A DNA stretch of 49,032 bases. Origin: CAZMXS01 sp964570325. Its GTDB lineage: Bacteria > Verrucomicrobiota > Kiritimatiellia > CAIQIC01 > CAZMXS01. The stretch is taken from assembly GCA_964570325.1 (NCBI GenBank), contig CAZMXS010000033.1, positions 1 to 49,032 of the forward strand, given 5' to 3'. The notes below the pieces were generated by a model. That model had not been told where the DNA came from. It saw only the letters and a program-made list of their open reading frames with translations, and ran no database searches. The position numbers and the translations under genes were made by a program. Below are positions 24,576-33,131 of this stretch, in pieces; the first letter of the stretch is position 1, and each line of letters opens with the position of its first letter.

Positions 24576-26009
24576 ATGAACGTGTTATTCATCTATCCGG
24601 TGCCGCCGGCGCGCTTCCAGATTCTGCGCTTTCAGCAAGGCCTCGGCTCGATCTCCGCCGTGCTGAAGCAGGCCGGCCATCGCACCCATTTGCTCACGCT
24701 GGCCGGCCTGGACGAGGGGGCGATCGCCAGCGCCATCCAGTCCTTCGATCCAGGCCTGATCGCCATCTCGCTGACCAGCGGTTTTTTTGAGATCAGTTGC
24801 CAAGTGGCCCGACACGTTGCCGCGCGGTTCCATTTGCCGGTGCTGCTCGGGGGGGTCCACCCGACGCTGCGCCCCGAGGAATGCATCGCGGCCGAGGGCG
24901 TGTTTGCCGTCTGCATCGGCGAAGGGGAATACCCGACACTGGAACTCTGCGCGGCGCTGGCGGCCGGCCGCGACCCCACCCAAATCGAGAATCTCTGGGT
25001 CCGGCACAAGGGAAAGGTCTGGCGCAATCCGATTCGCCCGCTGATCGCCGACCTGGACACGTTGCCCTTCGCCGATCGCGAGTTATTCGATTACTCCGGG
25101 TTGTTGCGGCAGTTGCCCGAGGCGGAGTTCATGGGCAGCCGTGGCTGCCCGTTCCTCTGTTCGTACTGCGTCAACCATGCGCTGATCGAACTCTACAAGG
25201 GGCGGGGCGCCTATGTCCGGTTCCGCACCGTGGACCATCTCCTGCGAGAGGTGGACGACGTGCTTGCGCGCTATCCGGAAACCGGATTTGTCGGGTTCCA
25301 TGATGACACCTTCACCCTCAGGCCCGATTGGCTGGAGGAGTTCGCCGCCAAATATCCGCGGCCGCACCGGTTGCGTTTCTGGTGCAACGCCACCGCGCCT
25401 TCGCTGACCGAGCGCACGGTGGAATGGTTGCGCAAAGCGGGCTGCTATGAAGTGCGGATCGGATTGGAAAGTGGCAACGACAACATTCGGATGAATGTGC
25501 TGAAAAAGAATGTGCAGCGCGCGGACATCATCCGCGCCTTCCGCCTGCTGCATGCGGCGGGAATCAATACCTACGCCTTCAACATGGTCGGGCTGCCGTA
25601 CGAAACGGTTGACACCATCCGCGACACGATCCGCCTCAACCATGCCGTGCGGCCGAAAGTGATGTTCTGCTCCATCTTCCAACCGTATCCCGGCACGCGG
25701 CTTGACGATCTCTGTCGGGAGCAGGGCTGGTTTTCCGGCAAGACCGTGAAAAGCTATTTCGAAAACAACTACGCGCTGACGCAGCCCACAATCGCGCCAC
25801 GCGAGGTGGTCTTTTTCCACGACGTGTTCCGCGAACTGGCCCGCTGCCCGTGGGCAGAGGGAATCATCCGCTGGATGTATTACCGCCGCATCACGAAAAA
25901 CAAGACCCTGTGGAACGTCTTTCGGCGCGTTCGCGCCAAGTGGAATGAGTTTCGCGCGCGGTTTTCACGCCCGGAACGGAAATGGTATGTGTCGCCGAAG
26001 CCGGCATGA
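24576..26009 (+). CDS. Cobalamin-binding radical SAM protein
   Basis: 477 residues. The N-terminal half (about 1-150) is a B12-binding Rossmann domain (VLFIYPVPP, GLIAISLTSGFFEI, PVLLGGVHPTLRPEE, CIGEGEYPTLELC). The radical SAM core follows with the cluster cysteines in MGSRGCPFLCSYCVN, then GFHDDTFTLRPDW, RIGLESGNDNIR and FNMVGLPYET. The C-terminus (about 400-477) is basic. Such proteins are methyltransferases or other radical modifying enzymes and are often found in lipid, hopanoid or glycan gene clusters; the substrate is unknown. It has its own promoter and its stop overlaps the next gene's start (ATGA), so it is co-translated with a membrane glycosyltransferase, which suggests a role in modifying a lipid-linked or surface glycan. 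Confidence 0.88.
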   Translation: MNVLFIYPVPPARFQILRFQQGLGSISAVLKQAGHRTHLLTLAGLDEGAIASAIQSFDPGLIAISLTSGFFEISCQVARHVAARFHLPVLLGGVHPTLRPEECIAAEGVFAVCIGEGEYPTLELCAALAAGRDPTQIENLWVRHKGKVWRNPIRPLIADLDTLPFADRELFDYSGLLRQLPEAEFMGSRGCPFLCSYCVNHALIELYKGRGAYVRFRTVDHLLREVDDVLARYPETGFVGFHDDTFTLRPDWLEEFAAKYPRPHRLRFWCNATAPSLTERTVEWLRKAGCYEVRIGLESGNDNIRMNVLKKNVQRADIIRAFRLLHAAGINTYAFNMVGLPYETVDTIRDTIRLNHAVRPKVMFCSIFQPYPGTRLDDLCREQGWFSGKTVKSYFENNYALTQPTIAPREVVFFHDVFRELARCPWAEGIIRWMYYRRITKNKTLWNVFRRVRAKWNEFRARFSRPERKWYVSPKPA

Positions 26010-28813
26010 AAACACACGCATACCGAATCGCGCTCATCCTGATCCTCCTGCTGGGGTTGTACCTGCGCGCCGCGGGACTGCTGCGCGGGTTGGCGGCCGG
26101 GCATGTTTTTCACCCGGACGCGCCCAAGCAAACCCAGGCGCTTTCATTCTACCTGCAGAACCGCTATCTCTGGTATTTCAACAGCCCGTTCTTCGACGGA
26201 TATCCGTTTGGGCTCAACCATCTGGACGAATGGATCTGCCGGACCGCCTATCAAATACTGCGCCCGATTCATGCGGTCATCCAACCCGGTTCCACGCCCC
26301 TGCCCTATCCGGCTGGATCGGCCTTGCTCTACTGGACCGCCGCGCTGCGTCTCCTGTATGGCATGGCCGCGCTGGCGCTGGCCGCGCTCGCGGCCCGCCG
26401 CTTGCTGCCCCAGCCGGCGCCCCGACTGGCGGCGCTGCTGGCGCTGGCATTGGCGCCGCTCGCCTTCAATAACACGCATTTTGCCACCGGGGATGTGGGT
26501 CTGGATCTGTTCACCGCCGCCATGATCCTGATGCTGGCGCACTATGTTGAACGGCGGCAAGCGATCTGGATTGCCTTCGCCGGGTTCTGTTGCGGCCTGG
26601 CTTTTGCGGTCAAATACCAGGGGCTGTTGACATTTGGCGCGGTCGCGGCCCTATTGGTTGCGGAATGGTTTTTCCTTCGTAGCGACGGGCGCGACTGCCT
26701 GCGTAAAATGGCGCTGAGCGTGGTCGCCCTGGCCAGCGGCGCGGTGACCGGCACACCGGCGCTGTTGCTCAACTTCCGGCGCACCTGGCGCGACATGCGG
26801 AACAATTTCGTTTTTCTGCAGAATTACGGCGTGCCCCCAGCCTATCTTGACCGTCCATTCACCGACCGGCTCCGCCACGGTCTGACCCACAACCTGCCGG
26901 AAATCGCCGGGTTGCTCGGCTGGATCATGCTCGCTTTGGCGCTGGCCGCGCTGGTGGCGCTAACCATCCGTTTGGCGCGGCGGCGCGCCGCCGCCGCGCC
27001 GGACACGGACCGCTGCCCGGCGCTGATCTGGGCGCTGGCGGTTTTTCTCCCGGCCGCGCTGCTGCTGGCCACGCTCCTCAAACCGATGGTTCAGCCGTTT
27101 CACTTTTCCTATTTGCAGTGGCCGGCCTGTCTGGCCGGCGCCTGGACGCTGGCGGCCCTGGCGGCCGCGCCGCGGCGCGCGGCGCGGCTGGCGGCCCTCG
27201 GCCTGGGTCTGCTGGCCATCGGCGAGTTCATCCCGGCGGCCGCGCGCGAGACTTTCTTCTGGTCGCGCCAAGATACGGGCGAAATGGCCCAGGCCTTTGC
27301 CCAGCGGGTTTTTCGCAATCCGCTGCCCACCGCCGACCGCGGACCCAACCGACAGGCGCTCAAGTATTTCTTCCTCGAAGCCGCCAATCCCGCGGTGTTC
27401 CGCAACAAGCCCTACAAAGTATTGCACCCCGATCCCATGTTCTGGAACCGGCTGGGAATCGCGCCGCTGCCAACCGTGCCGTTGCTCGACGATCCCGACT
27501 GGATTTTCATCAATGGTCCGGTCTTTCCGCGCAGCGACCGGCTGTTTCCGGCGCCGCCCGATCAGTGCCTCACCAGAGAGTTGGTGTATTATCAAGAACC
27601 CGCCCGGGACGTGGCGCTGGGCATTCGCAGCGGCCCCGACCCCGTGGAAGTGACACTCCAGCTCGGCGGCACAACCGCGGTGCGGCAGCTTGCCCCCAAT
27701 ACGCAGGTCGTACTCCACCTGCGGCCGCGAAGCTGGCGAACTTTGCCGTGCGCGGCGCCGGAAAATGGAGCCGTCCATATCGTTCCCCTCCGCGTTCGCG
27801 CCCGGCTCGGCGCCGCATGGATCAATGTGCTGGATCGGCCGGAGGAAATCGCGCACTTCCAACTATTCGGCGGTGAGGCGCCCGTCGCGCGCGCCGGGCC
27901 GGGCACGCTGCCGCCGCGCGCCGAACTGCTGGCGCAATTGGCTCAAACCGCATTTGTGGACCTGGACCGGCCGCGCCCCCTGCCCATCCGCGCCGAGCCC
28001 GCGCCACTGTTTGCCAGCGCCATCCCATTGCCGGCAGGCGTTTACACGCTGGAATGTGTGCTGCGCGCCGCGCATGTGCCCGACCGCATCACGCTGGAGT
28101 GCATGGACCCGGCGCATCCGGGGGAGCATACGCCGCCGGCCGGAGCATTGTGGGCGCCGCGGCAATCTTTTATTCTGACTGCGGATGTGCAGGTAGTGCG
28201 GTTCACCTTCGCCAAATACTTCGCGCCTTATGTCGTCAATATCGCGGCCGCCAACGAGCATCCCACCGCAGCCAGTGAATTGGTGGATGCCCGGCTGTAT
28301 CCGGCCGCGGCGACACTGCTGGACGACCTTGAACGGTTTCAAACCACCGGCACGCGACCGGAATGGTGCGCGCGCGGGCCGCGGCCGGCGTCCGTCCGGG
28401 AACAACCCGTAGCCGGGGTGACGTTCGGCCGGGCGCTCGACCTGACGGCCCTGGCGTTTCCGGACGTAATCACGGCCGGCCAGTCTTTTGAGTATGCCTT
28501 CCGCTTCGCGGTGCGCCGCTACCACATCCCGCATTTCAGCGAACTGGTGGTTTTTGTCCACTTGGAAAACGAAGCCGGCGAACTGGCGGCAACCTTTGAT
28601 TTTCCCATCCGCCTGGCCGGCTTCAACGATGGGCCGGTAGCGGCGGTGGCCGGGCGCATCCCCTCCAGCTTGCCGGCGGGCCGCTACCGCCTGACCGCGG
28701 GAGTGTACAATTCCCGCACGGAATTGCGGCTGCCGGCGCAGGTGGCGCACGCCGCCGGCTATCGCGCCGATGACGACGCCGTGGAGTTGCGAACCGTGAC
28801 CGTCCAGCCCTGA
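26006..28813 (+). CDS. GT-C type membrane glycosyltransferase with C-terminal beta-rich domain
   Basis: 935 residues. About ten membrane helices occupy residues 1-420; HPDAPKQTQALSFY after the first helix has the acidic residue expected of the polyprenyl-phosphate-dependent GT39/ArnT-like fold. Residues 420-935 are soluble and mostly beta-rich; the last part (about 785-925; PDVITAGQSFEYAFRFAV, SSLPAGRYRLTAGVYNS) resembles carbohydrate-binding sandwich domains such as the Wzt C-terminal type. It probably transfers a sugar from a lipid carrier on the outer face of the inner membrane. The start at 26006 overlaps the radical SAM stop by four bases. The exact family and acceptor are inferred. Confidence 0.78.
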   Translation: MKTHAYRIALILILLLGLYLRAAGLLRGLAAGHVFHPDAPKQTQALSFYLQNRYLWYFNSPFFDGYPFGLNHLDEWICRTAYQILRPIHAVIQPGSTPLPYPAGSALLYWTAALRLLYGMAALALAALAARRLLPQPAPRLAALLALALAPLAFNNTHFATGDVGLDLFTAAMILMLAHYVERRQAIWIAFAGFCCGLAFAVKYQGLLTFGAVAALLVAEWFFLRSDGRDCLRKMALSVVALASGAVTGTPALLLNFRRTWRDMRNNFVFLQNYGVPPAYLDRPFTDRLRHGLTHNLPEIAGLLGWIMLALALAALVALTIRLARRRAAAAPDTDRCPALIWALAVFLPAALLLATLLKPMVQPFHFSYLQWPACLAGAWTLAALAAAPRRAARLAALGLGLLAIGEFIPAAARETFFWSRQDTGEMAQAFAQRVFRNPLPTADRGPNRQALKYFFLEAANPAVFRNKPYKVLHPDPMFWNRLGIAPLPTVPLLDDPDWIFINGPVFPRSDRLFPAPPDQCLTRELVYYQEPARDVALGIRSGPDPVEVTLQLGGTTAVRQLAPNTQVVLHLRPRSWRTLPCAAPENGAVHIVPLRVRARLGAAWINVLDRPEEIAHFQLFGGEAPVARAGPGTLPPRAELLAQLAQTAFVDLDRPRPLPIRAEPAPLFASAIPLPAGVYTLECVLRAAHVPDRITLECMDPAHPGEHTPPAGALWAPRQSFILTADVQVVRFTFAKYFAPYVVNIAAANEHPTAASELVDARLYPAAATLLDDLERFQTTGTRPEWCARGPRPASVREQPVAGVTFGRALDLTALAFPDVITAGQSFEYAFRFAVRRYHIPHFSELVVFVHLENEAGELAATFDFPIRLAGFNDGPVAAVAGRIPSSLPAGRYRLTAGVYNSRTELRLPAQVAHAAGYRADDDAVELRTVTVQP

Positions 28814-28915
28814 ATCAGCGCCCCGCGCCAATGACATGGCGGGACTGGAATAACCGCGCGCGGCAACGCCCGATTTTCTGTTATTTCCAGGAAAGGTCTG
28901 TTAGTTTTCATCCGC

Positions 28916-29989
28916 ATGAAAAAAATCGTTTTCTTTGTGATTTGGAATATCGCTTGGATTGCGCTCCTGTTTTTCGTCATCCTTGAGGTCGGCGTCCGAA
29001 CCCGCATTTTACCGATGTCATTCCAGATGTGGGAAATCACCTATCAACTGGACTCCGATTCCCTCTTCCGCATCAAGCCGTTCAGCCATCCCAGCATCGG
29101 GCCCTATGGCAATCGGGTGACCGGCAACCCGGCGCGGAGCAATGCGGCGCATCGGATACTGATGCTGGGCGACTCGTTCTGTTACGGGGTCAATGTGCCT
29201 CCGGACCAGACCATTGCCGCCGATCTCGAACGACGGCTCGGCGATGATAGCGAAGTACTCAATGTCAGCGCGCCGGGCTTTGGGCCCGACCAATCGCTGC
29301 GCCAGTTCCAAACCCGCCTGCAGGTGTGGCGGCCCGAGGTCGTGGTGTTGACCGTCTTCCCCGCCAATGATTTCAATGACCTCTATAAGAACGATTTGTT
29401 TCAGATTGACGCCGCGGGACACTGCGCGCCCAACCCGGATAATGCGCTCCGACGGCAGTTGCCCCGCTGGCAAAGCGCGATCCTGCTGGATGCTTTCCGG
29501 CATAAATGGTTGAAAACCCCTGCGCGCTACACGAACCTTTACAAGTCCTTTTACTACGATCATTTCGATCTCGACCTTTTGCAGAATCCGGATTCCGCGA
29601 TCTCACTCCGCAAACGGGCGCTCATGCGGGGGGTGCTGGAAATGTTCCGCACCGCCGTCCGCCAATCCGGCGCGCGCTTCCTGGTTGTGCTCATCCCCTC
29701 ATTTGAAGGCATGGTGCAAACCGACTTCTTCACGGCCAAAGGGATTCCAGCCGATGCGCATTTTCGAATCGAAAACCTGGCCGCCGATATCTGCCGGCAG
29801 GCGCAGATTGATTTCATTGATCTGCGCGATGTCCTCGTTCCGGTTGAACGCCGAGCGGAATATTACGATGCCAAGGAACACCATCTCAGCGCGCTGGGTT
29901 ACGCCGCCACCGCCGGCGCGATTCAACGCTGGCTGGCACAGGCAAACGGAGGGCCGACCACGGCGGCGGCCGACCGCGCTGACCCCTAA
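28916..29989 (+). CDS. Membrane-anchored SGNH/GDSL-type hydrolase or acyltransferase
   Basis: 357 residues with an N-terminal membrane anchor (KKIVFFVIWNIAWIALLFF). The catalytic Ser is S87 in ILMLGDSFCYGV (block I), an Asn lies in FPANDF (block III) and the His in DAKEHHLSALGY (block V), so the SGNH catalytic set appears complete. Such proteins add or remove acyl groups on exported polysaccharides. It lies between two GT-C glycosyltransferase genes. There is no Shine-Dalgarno site; a TAGTTT hexamer (28902-28907) lies 8 bases before the ATG, the same distance as the -10 of mevalonate kinase, but no good -35 is seen. Confidence 0.83.
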   Translation: MKKIVFFVIWNIAWIALLFFVILEVGVRTRILPMSFQMWEITYQLDSDSLFRIKPFSHPSIGPYGNRVTGNPARSNAAHRILMLGDSFCYGVNVPPDQTIAADLERRLGDDSEVLNVSAPGFGPDQSLRQFQTRLQVWRPEVVVLTVFPANDFNDLYKNDLFQIDAAGHCAPNPDNALRRQLPRWQSAILLDAFRHKWLKTPARYTNLYKSFYYDHFDLDLLQNPDSAISLRKRALMRGVLEMFRTAVRQSGARFLVVLIPSFEGMVQTDFFTAKGIPADAHFRIENLAADICRQAQIDFIDLRDVLVPVERRAEYYDAKEHHLSALGYAATAGAIQRWLAQANGGPTTAAADRADP

Positions 29990-30037
29990 CCCAGCGCCGG
30001 GAAAGGATGCGCGCCGTGTCAACCGGCTGATCCCGTA

Positions 30038-32389
30038 ATGAAACCGAACCGGTTCAACTGGATGCTCATTTTGCTGTTGCTCATTGGCGCCGGCGTTCGC
30101 ATTTTCGGCGCTTGGAATGCCCGGGTCATCGTGGATTCCGATTACGGCATCGCCGCGTTGATGACCAAGCACATGGCCGAAGGTCGCGAGTTTCCGGTCT
30201 TCTATTACGGCCAGCCCTACATGGGCAGCCTGGACCAGATTATCGGCGCCGTTTTCAGCCGGCTGTTCGGCTGTTCCGGCTTCACCGTCAATCTGGGCAC
30301 CGCCTGCATGGCCTTCCTGATGCTGCCGGTCCTGTACACGTGGGCGCGCGAAGCCGGTGGCCGAAACGCCGGCCTGGCGGCCCTGCTCTTTTGCCTGATC
30401 GGCCCGGAGCAGTTTTATTACGTGCAATTCATTCCGCGCGGCAGTTATGGCGCCACGCTGCTGTTCGGCACGCTGGTGTTGTGGCTCGGCGGCCGCATCG
30501 TCGGCCAGGCGTTGTACGGCAATCGAACGATCGGTGTCGGTCCCATGCTGGGCCTGGGGCTGGCCGCGGGACTGGGCTGGTGGACCAATCCGATCATCGC
30601 GTCCGCGCTGCTGACCGTGGGGATCCTCTTCATCGCCGGCCTGCGCCGACGCGCCTTCACCCCGCGCGTCCTGTTGCCCGGACTGGGCGGTTTCTTGCTG
30701 GGCAGTCTGCCTTTCTGGATCTGGAACATGCGCCATGCCTGGGCTTCCTTCAGTTTCCTGAACAGCTTCGGGGTCGGGTTCCGACAAGGCCTGCGCCTGT
30801 TTGCCGCCAAGAGTCTCGACCTGATCGCCATTCCCGGCGCGCCGCCGGCCGTTTCACTGGCGGCCGCCGGTTTGTATCTCGCCGCCATCGGCAGCGCGCT
30901 GGCGTGGCTGGTCTGGGCGCGGGCGCGCAACCGTTTTGGCGCGGCCGAAATTCAGCTGGCGAGCGCCGCGATCTTCCTGGCGTTCTCACTGCTGGTTTTC
31001 AGCCGCTCCCATTTCGCGACGTTCAAAACCCTGCGCTATCTGATGCCGCTGGTGCCCGCGTTGGCTCTGGTTTTGGGCGTGGCCACCGCCCAGCTTGTGC
31101 GGCGTCTGCCCGGCGGTCTGGGCTGGGTCCCGTTGGGCTTGCTGATCGCCGGGCAAATCATGCCGGTGGTCTATACCGGCCGCGATGCGGCCCGCCTGGC
31201 CCAGGCCAAAGCGGCGGTGAATCAAATCGGCGCGTTCCTGCGCGGGCATGACCTGCGGGCGATATACGCGGATTATCCGGCGCACTGCCTGAATTTTATG
31301 CTTGATGAAGAATTCGTTTTTTCGCCGTTGCGCGGCGAGCGCTATCCGCCCTACGCGCGCGCGATGGAAACCGCGGAGCGGATCGCGGTACTCAATTACG
31401 ACGGCCATCTGGACCATTTTCTCCGTGCCACCGACGCGCGCGCCACCACGACGCAGTTGGTTGACATCCGCCGCCTGGGCCCCGCCGCGGAAAAAATCGG
31501 TCCGGTCTTTATCACTTATGATCTGGCCCCGGCCCTCCATCATGCGCAACTCGTTCCGGCCAATGAGTGGGCGGACGCCCGCGATGCCCGGGGCGCCGCC
31601 GTCGGCGCGATTTTGAGCGACCGCCGGCTGGACACCTATTGCACGATCCCATCGCCAACCCTCCCCGACAACTGGATCGAAATCCAATTATGCCGGCCGC
31701 GCCCCATCTCCGGAGTGCGACTGATCAGTCACACCGAGTTGAGCTATCCCGCCGTATGGCGCATTCAAATCCGTTCGCCTGATGCGGATAAATGGGAAGA
31801 GGCCCTCCCCGCTCAACCGGTGGCGTTCTACTTCTGGTCCGGCCCGCGGCCGTACTGGGGCGGTCGTTCATTCCGGCTGGAAAGCCATTTCGCGCCACGC
31901 CAGACCACCCGGCTGCGGATTTACGCGGCCGCGGGCGACAAGCCAGGCACATGCGCCGATATCGCCGAACTCATGTTGTTGGAGCCGGCCAACGCCGATC
32001 CGCCCCCGGCCGCAGACTGGCCGGCCATCATCGCCCATTGCCAGGCACGCGGTCTCACCAACTTCTTTACGGATCGCTGGGCCGCTAATCAAATTCACGC
32101 CTTGGCCGGCAAACACATTCGCGTCAATCTTGAACCCGCCGTATATGCGGAGGGCCTAACCGGTGGTTATTTGCCGCTGGCACTGAGTCCGGCCACAGCC
32201 CTGCTCGCACAGCCGGCGGATACCATCCTCACCCGTCAGACGCTCGCGCAATGCGGCATCCCCACACGCGTCACCGTATTGGGGCCTTGGACGTTGTTGG
32301 ATTTCGCCCCGGACCAATGGCGCGACGAGTTTCAGCGCGTGACGAACATCGTTTGGCTGGGTTGGGGCGCCCTGTTGAACACCCCGTGA
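30038..32389 (+). CDS. GT-C type membrane glycosyltransferase with discoidin-like C-terminal region
   Basis: 783 residues with about ten membrane helices in the first 390 residues. After helix 1, ARVIVDSDYGIAALMTKHM carries the acidic pair expected at the active site of GT39-like enzymes. The soluble C-terminal part includes LPDNWIEIQLCRPRPISGVR and FRLESHFAPRQTTRLRIY, which look like a discoidin/F5-8-type carbohydrate-binding fold. It probably acts with the SGNH protein and the upstream glycosyltransferase on an exported glycan. It begins 48 bases after the SGNH gene; GGGAAAGGA lies about 35 bases before the ATG, too far for a ribosome site. Confidence 0.78.
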   Translation: MKPNRFNWMLILLLLIGAGVRIFGAWNARVIVDSDYGIAALMTKHMAEGREFPVFYYGQPYMGSLDQIIGAVFSRLFGCSGFTVNLGTACMAFLMLPVLYTWAREAGGRNAGLAALLFCLIGPEQFYYVQFIPRGSYGATLLFGTLVLWLGGRIVGQALYGNRTIGVGPMLGLGLAAGLGWWTNPIIASALLTVGILFIAGLRRRAFTPRVLLPGLGGFLLGSLPFWIWNMRHAWASFSFLNSFGVGFRQGLRLFAAKSLDLIAIPGAPPAVSLAAAGLYLAAIGSALAWLVWARARNRFGAAEIQLASAAIFLAFSLLVFSRSHFATFKTLRYLMPLVPALALVLGVATAQLVRRLPGGLGWVPLGLLIAGQIMPVVYTGRDAARLAQAKAAVNQIGAFLRGHDLRAIYADYPAHCLNFMLDEEFVFSPLRGERYPPYARAMETAERIAVLNYDGHLDHFLRATDARATTTQLVDIRRLGPAAEKIGPVFITYDLAPALHHAQLVPANEWADARDARGAAVGAILSDRRLDTYCTIPSPTLPDNWIEIQLCRPRPISGVRLISHTELSYPAVWRIQIRSPDADKWEEALPAQPVAFYFWSGPRPYWGGRSFRLESHFAPRQTTRLRIYAAAGDKPGTCADIAELMLLEPANADPPPAADWPAIIAHCQARGLTNFFTDRWAANQIHALAGKHIRVNLEPAVYAEGLTGGYLPLALSPATALLAQPADTILTRQTLAQCGIPTRVTVLGPWTLLDFAPDQWRDEFQRVTNIVWLGWGALLNTP

Positions 32390-32600
32390 AGCAACGGAAC
32401 GCGGAACCTACCGACATCCCGATTCGCCGGCGGTCTGCCCGCTGAAAAAGAATTTGACGAATTGCTTGCGCGCCGGCGCCGTTTCCTGATAGCAATACGC
32501 CCGTTTTTTCTTACCGCCCGCTCACACCGGCCGTTTGGCCATGTTCCACCGGATATTTCATCCGTGGTTCCCGTGTCGCCGGTGCAGCCGGGGTAAATAA

Positions 32601-32621
32601 ATGAAAAGAGGGAAACGATAA
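32601..32621 (+). other. Six-codon leader reading frame before the DUF2760 gene
   Basis: ATG AAA AGA GGG AAA CGA TAA reads MKRGKR; its stop codon overlaps the DUF2760 ATG (TAATG) and its body contains that gene's Shine-Dalgarno sequence. ATGAAAAGA occurs at 32601 and again at 32621, so it may simply be a 20-base duplication of the gene start. The rest of the 231-base gap (32390-32600) shows no gene. Confidence 0.3.
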
Positions 32622-33106
32622 TGAAAAGACTGGTTTTGGCTTTCCGCGCCTTCTTCCGGGCACTGCGCGATGGCGCTCCGGCCGCGCTGTCGGCGGCCGC
32701 CGCGGTGCCGCCCGCCGCGCCACGGCGCAGCGAGGCGCTCACGCTCCTGGCCACGCTGCAGCGCGAAGGGCGCCTGGTGGATTTTTTGATGGAAAACATT
32801 GACGCGTTTGACGACGCCCAGGTTGGCGCGGCCGTGCGCGACGTCCACCGCGCCTGCGGCGCGACGCTCCGGCGGCTGTTCGCACCCGCGCCCGCCATTC
32901 CCGCGGCGGAAGGCGCGGCCTTCACCGCAGCCGCGGGTTATGACCCGGAACGAATCCGTTTGACCGGACGCGTGACCGGTCAACCGCCATTCCAAGGCGC
33001 CGTCGCCCACCCCGGCTGGGAAGCGACGCGCTGCGATCTGCCGGCCTGGAACGGCAACGAATCCGCGGCCCGAATCATCGCGCCGGCCGAAATTGAAATC
33101 CCATAA
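32621..33106 (+). CDS. DUF2760 protein
   Basis: 161 residues, no signal peptide. The N-terminal helix (RLVLAFRAFFRALRDG) and an Ala/Pro linker precede the conserved DUF2760 core: LTLLATLQREGRLVDFLMEN, DAQVGAAVRDVHRACGATL, then RIRLTGRVTGQPPFQGAVAH and a terminal APAEIEIP. Function unknown. In many Gram-negative genomes this family lies directly before one or two divergent Hsp70 genes, as here, where the next start is 25 bases downstream; a cofactor or client-binding role for those chaperones is an inference. A strong ribosome site (GAGGGAAA) precedes the ATG. Confidence 0.88.
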   Translation: MKRLVLAFRAFFRALRDGAPAALSAAAAVPPAAPRRSEALTLLATLQREGRLVDFLMENIDAFDDAQVGAAVRDVHRACGATLRRLFAPAPAIPAAEGAAFTAAAGYDPERIRLTGRVTGQPPFQGAVAHPGWEATRCDLPAWNGNESAARIIAPAEIEIP

Positions 33107-33131
33107 ACACCGGGAAACGGAGACTCCACTC

